Part shown: positions 24,182-26,541 of the stretch, one piece after another
How positions within the stretch are numbered: position 1 is the first letter of the stretch
Layout: the number at the start of each line of letters is the position of its first letter
Virus record (IMG/VR): IMGVR_UViG_3300035698_026307
Span: 1 to 26,541 of that record
Origin: a virus
Strand: one strand, 5' to 3'
DNA: 26,541 nt
The notes under the pieces: generated by a model
Told to the model about the DNA's origin: nothing
What the model saw: the letters and a program-made list of their open reading frames with translations, nothing else
Database searches by the model: none
Position numbers and translations under genes: made by a program

Positions 24182-24976
24182 TCAAGCGTGACCGTTCACA
24201 GCATCTTTGCTATGCATGCTGTCGATGTAATCATCCATGCTCATGCTCTTGATCTTCGTGAGCCAGCCGTCCACAAAGTCCAGCATAGGGGTGTTCTTCC
24301 CAATGGCATACAGACTTCCACCGCTGTTAGGTACCACGCGACCGGCTGTCTTGTCCATGCCACGATGCTGTTTGAGGATCGCGGCAATGACCTCATCCTG
24401 GGATGCTGTCTTGGCAATGCCTGCGAAAGGCCTTGGAGCATTTGCATTACGTGTCAGAATGATAGCCGCGCACTTAGACAACAGCGCACCCGCTGCAGAA
24501 GCATTACCGGGCGCCCTGTGCGGCTTAGGTATCACGATCTTGGCGAAGAGCGGGTCCTTGTTATCCCCGTCTGCTATCGGTGAAGATCCACCGGCAGATG
24601 GTGCAGCCGCAGCAGCAAAAAGTTGATCTGGTGTGCCGGAATTGTCAGCAGACAATTGATTACCCGGAGCCAGGGGCACTGTGGGCTGCTTGGTAGCGGT
24701 AACGACATTGCCTGACACAACCTGTGTCCCAGGTGCTGCTGTCTTACGTAACAGCTCAAGAGCTGCGTCTTTGTCCAATGTACCGCGTGTCATAGTACCC
24801 CCGCACTTTGCGCATGTCTGCTCATTACAGGGAACTGCGGTTGTATGTGCCACCGCCGCCCCGCACTTCGTACACACACATGCTCCACCAGGCCCGGCGC
24901 CTGCCTGATCTCCGTCCATACGCCCACGGCCTGCAGCTATCTTACTGATCAATTCAAGTGCTTCTGTCTTGTTCAT
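24182..24976 (-). CDS. Zinc-finger protein with Lys-Thr-Ala repeats
   Basis: A 264-aa protein from ATG 24976, with AGGAG 8 bp upstream. The N-terminus MNKTEALELISKIAAGRG is echoed at about 67-83 by LDKDAALELLRKTAAPG. Between them lies a Cys cluster, GGACVCTKCGAAVAHTTAVPC, then NEQTCAKCGG (C33, C35, C38, C50, C55, C58), which should bind zinc. The middle is disordered and Ala/Pro/Ser-rich. Later GIAKTASQDEVIAAILKQHRGMDKTAGR gives two more K-T-A segments. The C-terminus (MLDFVDGWLTKIKSMSMDDYIDSMHS) is helical. The repeated K-[IT]-A sites could be processing sites for a phage maturation protease, or simply repeated helices; I cannot decide. It lies between the zincin and the promoter. A virion or scaffold role is inferred from composition. 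Confidence 0.75.
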   Translation of the reverse strand: MNKTEALELISKIAAGRGRMDGDQAGAGPGGACVCTKCGAAVAHTTAVPCNEQTCAKCGGTMTRGTLDKDAALELLRKTAAPGTQVVSGNVVTATKQPTVPLAPGNQLSADNSGTPDQLFAAAAAPSAGGSSPIADGDNKDPLFAKIVIPKPHRAPGNASAAGALLSKCAAIILTRNANAPRPFAGIAKTASQDEVIAAILKQHRGMDKTAGRVVPNSGGSLYAIGKNTPMLDFVDGWLTKIKSMSMDDYIDSMHSKDAVNGHA

Positions 24977-25077
24977 CCGTCTAACTCCTACATTCATTGG
25001 AGATATTCACAAACTTACTGTACGCGCTCTTATTCCGCATGTCCACTGTTTCTGCATTTCTATCCTACTGCCCACAA

Positions 25078-25968
25078 CTACTCCGCTGTATGCATATCCA
25101 TCCACTGTTTGTACATCTTATTCAGGATGTTAGGATCACGCTTAAACCGGGGATAACCTGTAGGAAGTTTCCCATCCGCCCTCACTCCTCTGAGGCGCTG
25201 CATCCACTGCTCAATGGCGTTGATATCCTTAGCATTGTCCCCCGTAAGCTGCGGCCCGTGCTTTTCCATATGCCGGTATACCCATGGCACTGTTTTGCCC
25301 TGCCTCCGCATGGCCTGCGGGTAGCGTCCCGCAAGTGTTTCCGTAACCATGGCAGGTATCTCGGGTTCCTTGTTCGTGTTGTATCTTAATGCAGGTACAT
25401 AGAACGAAGGATCTACATAATGCGCATACTCATGTAACGCTATCTGCCGCCCTCCCGGCACATTTGGTTTAGGTACCTCTATGCTTCTACGCTTCGCGCT
25501 ACTGCTGCCGGGAAGTGCCACGCCAGACTTAAAAGGGTCCCTCAAAGTGATAAACTTTGCTTTCGGGTGCTTATCCTCGATACTTCTCATCAGATCCGTT
25601 GTCACAGGGGTTGGGTCTCCTGGAATAAGCTTAGAAGCGTTAGCCGCTATCGTGCTGTCCACTGCTTTAACATACTTCCCCCGATCTGCACCTGTGTATG
25701 TCTTCTTCCTATTCTCCATCATAGACCTGTAACGGACATACTGATCAAACAGAGCCCTTGGGAAAAGCGGATTGGACTTATTGTATGCCTTATATGTAGC
25801 GGCCACGCGTGGATGAATGTCTTTACTTTTACTATATTCCGGAAGGCCTTCCATGATATTGGTCCGCGTAGACGCTACGTCCGGATGCATGGAAGGGATC
25901 GTCAGATCCGTGCCCCACCAACCTGCTCCCTTGTACATATACCCTGCTATGTAAGCTCTTGTATTCAT
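25078..25968 (-). CDS. Zincin-like metallopeptidase with virion-type N-terminus
   Basis: A 296-aa protein. The start MNTRAYIAGYMYKGAGWWG matches the motif seen on presumed virion proteins. A HExxH site is present: GGRQIALHEYAHYVDPSF, with H179, E180 and H183. A helix with EIPAMVTETLAGRYPQAMRR follows about 25 residues later; E210 is a good candidate for the third zinc ligand, as in gluzincins. The rest is basic and Tyr/Pro-rich. If active it would cut peptide bonds with a bound zinc, perhaps maturing head proteins or acting on host protein after ejection. Its ATG overlaps the previous stop by one base and has no strong ribosome site, so translation is probably coupled. I could not find a signal peptide. 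Confidence 0.75.
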   Translation of the reverse strand: MNTRAYIAGYMYKGAGWWGTDLTIPSMHPDVASTRTNIMEGLPEYSKSKDIHPRVAATYKAYNKSNPLFPRALFDQYVRYRSMMENRKKTYTGADRGKYVKAVDSTIAANASKLIPGDPTPVTTDLMRSIEDKHPKAKFITLRDPFKSGVALPGSSSAKRRSIEVPKPNVPGGRQIALHEYAHYVDPSFYVPALRYNTNKEPEIPAMVTETLAGRYPQAMRRQGKTVPWVYRHMEKHGPQLTGDNAKDINAIEQWMQRLRGVRADGKLPTGYPRFKRDPNILNKMYKQWMDMHTAE

Positions 25969-26210
25969 CAGTCAAACAAGTCCGTGAGCATACCCTTTTC
26001 AGGCCAGTCTTCTCTGTTCTTCTGCGATCGCTTCTCAATCCGTTTCATTTCAGAAGCTGTAATCATAAGGCAACGCTCATTGCCGCCATCGGCATCCTCC
26101 ACCCATACCGAATGATAAAAGCTGCTCTCGGCCCTGTACTTACGAGCAGTATTAATCACCCGGATGATGCGCCCTGCAACCACTCTAACTTTGTCGATCC
26201 GCATAGCCAT
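25968..26210 (-). CDS. Hypothetical 80-aa protein
   Basis: A small basic protein: MAMRIDKVRVVAGRIIRVIN, then YRAESSFYHSVWVEDADGGNERCLMITASEMKRIEKRSQKNREDWPEK. The middle looks like a small beta barrel. A helix with E-M-K-R-I-E-x-R-S-x-K-N-x-E-D follows, a pattern I have seen in other uncharacterised large-phage proteins but cannot name. GAGGTG lies 5 bp before ATG 26210. It is coupled to the zincin gene by TGATG and follows the membrane protein gene after 27 bp. Confidence 0.7.
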   Translation of the reverse strand: MAMRIDKVRVVAGRIIRVINTARKYRAESSFYHSVWVEDADGGNERCLMITASEMKRIEKRSQKNREDWPEKGMLTDLFD

Positions 26211-26237
26211 TTCATCACCTCTTTAGCGAAAATCCGT

Positions 26238-26541
26238 CTACTGTCTCTGGTGCTCTCTCCAGGCCCAAGGGCAGGGGCTGGTCTTACATTGACATCGCTT
26301 ATTCTTACCCTCTCCCGTAACTCTCGTTTTGCAGCACTCGCAGAACCAGTACCCTGTGCTGTCCTTAGGCGGCCCTATCAGCCCCACCATAAGATAAAAG
26401 ACAACGCACGATACCCCTATAAGTATCATGAGCACAGGGTCTCCGACATTCCAGGCAACCAATATCCCCAGCAGAATGACGGAACTCAGGGTCAACAGGA
26501 TAATGAAAGCGATACAGGTCTCTTGTTTCTCCGTCTCCGCA
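26238..26541 (-). CDS. Two-helix membrane protein with Cys cluster (5' partial)
   Basis: The frame is open to the window edge, giving 100 C-terminal residues. Two adjacent hydrophobic helices are clear: TCIAFIILLTLSSVILLGILVAW and PVLMILIGVSCVVFYLMVGLIG. A soluble tail follows with WFCECCKTRVTGEGKNKRCQ, then CKTSPCPWAW, holding six cysteines likely to bind zinc. The true start is beyond base 26541; an in-frame TTG at 26495 is unlikely to be it because it falls inside the first helix. Function is unknown; a membrane-anchored zinc domain is all that can be said. Confidence 0.72.
   Translation of the reverse strand, partial: AETEKQETCIAFIILLTLSSVILLGILVAWNVGDPVLMILIGVSCVVFYLMVGLIGPPKDSTGYWFCECCKTRVTGEGKNKRCQCKTSPCPWAWREHQRQ

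Noticed and set aside
24800-24900. Ferredoxin reading of the Cys cluster in the zinc-finger protein
   Set aside because: Spacing C-x-C-x2-C ... C-x4-C-x2-C is not a 4Fe-4S or 2Fe-2S ferredoxin pattern, and the rest of the protein is disordered and Ala-rich.
1-26541. tRNA genes, integrase, insertion sequence or prophage attachment site
   Set aside because: The few gaps are under 150 bp and show no cloverleaf-like sequence. No recombinase or transposase motif was seen in any translated gene.

Overview
The window is a gene-dense stretch of a large-genome tailed bacteriophage (Caudoviricetes). The host cannot be named from the sequence. All supportable genes, about 28, lie on the minus strand, so transcription runs from high to low coordinates. 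Genes are packed with 1-8 bp stop/start overlaps (ATGA, TGATG, TAATG) and clear GGAGG-type ribosome binding sites, which indicates a bacterial host and a long polycistronic unit. There is no integrase, tRNA, rRNA or CRISPR array. The evidence for a phage is a portal-like protein, a set of small Gly/Ala-rich virion-like proteins, and a highly diverged multisubunit RNA polymerase encoded beside them. Both window ends cut through genes.

In the direction of transcription: (1) 26541-24182 holds a partial two-helix membrane protein with a Cys cluster, an 80-aa protein, a HExxH zincin-like protein carrying a virion-type N-terminal motif, and a zinc-finger protein with Lys-Thr-Ala repeats. (2) A good sigma70-type promoter (TTGACA, 17 bp, TATAGA) at 24103-24138 leads into a DEDDh 3'-5' exonuclease and a run of very small genes, several of them zinc-binding (24032-21445). 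(3) 21445-15639 is a glycan-modification cassette: a Rossmann-type MptE/DUF115-like protein, a GT9-like glycosyltransferase broken by two frameshifts, a methyltransferase-GT4 fusion, and a GT2-like transferase. (4) 15642-12726 holds two unknown proteins and the portal. (5) 12718-8756 holds seven small or medium proteins with hydrophobic, glycine-zipper or Ala-rich segments, probably internal or ejected virion proteins. (6) 8748-1 encodes the RNA polymerase: one polypeptide containing all of beta fused to the N-terminal (catalytic NADFDGD) part of beta', interrupted by a 363-aa LAGLIDADG intein, then two low-complexity proteins, then the C-terminal part of beta' (bridge helix, trigger loop, second zinc site) as a separate gene that runs off the window.

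The strongest unusual observations are: the fused-then-split polymerase with its intein next to the rifampicin cluster II region; three copies of a 19-bp near-identical palindrome (TGTGCAGAWAKCTGCACTT) at 1583, 14935 and 22841; a shared N-terminal motif on several presumed virion proteins, including the zincin; and the doubly frameshifted GT9 gene. Family assignments rest on motif recognition by eye; no database search was run.
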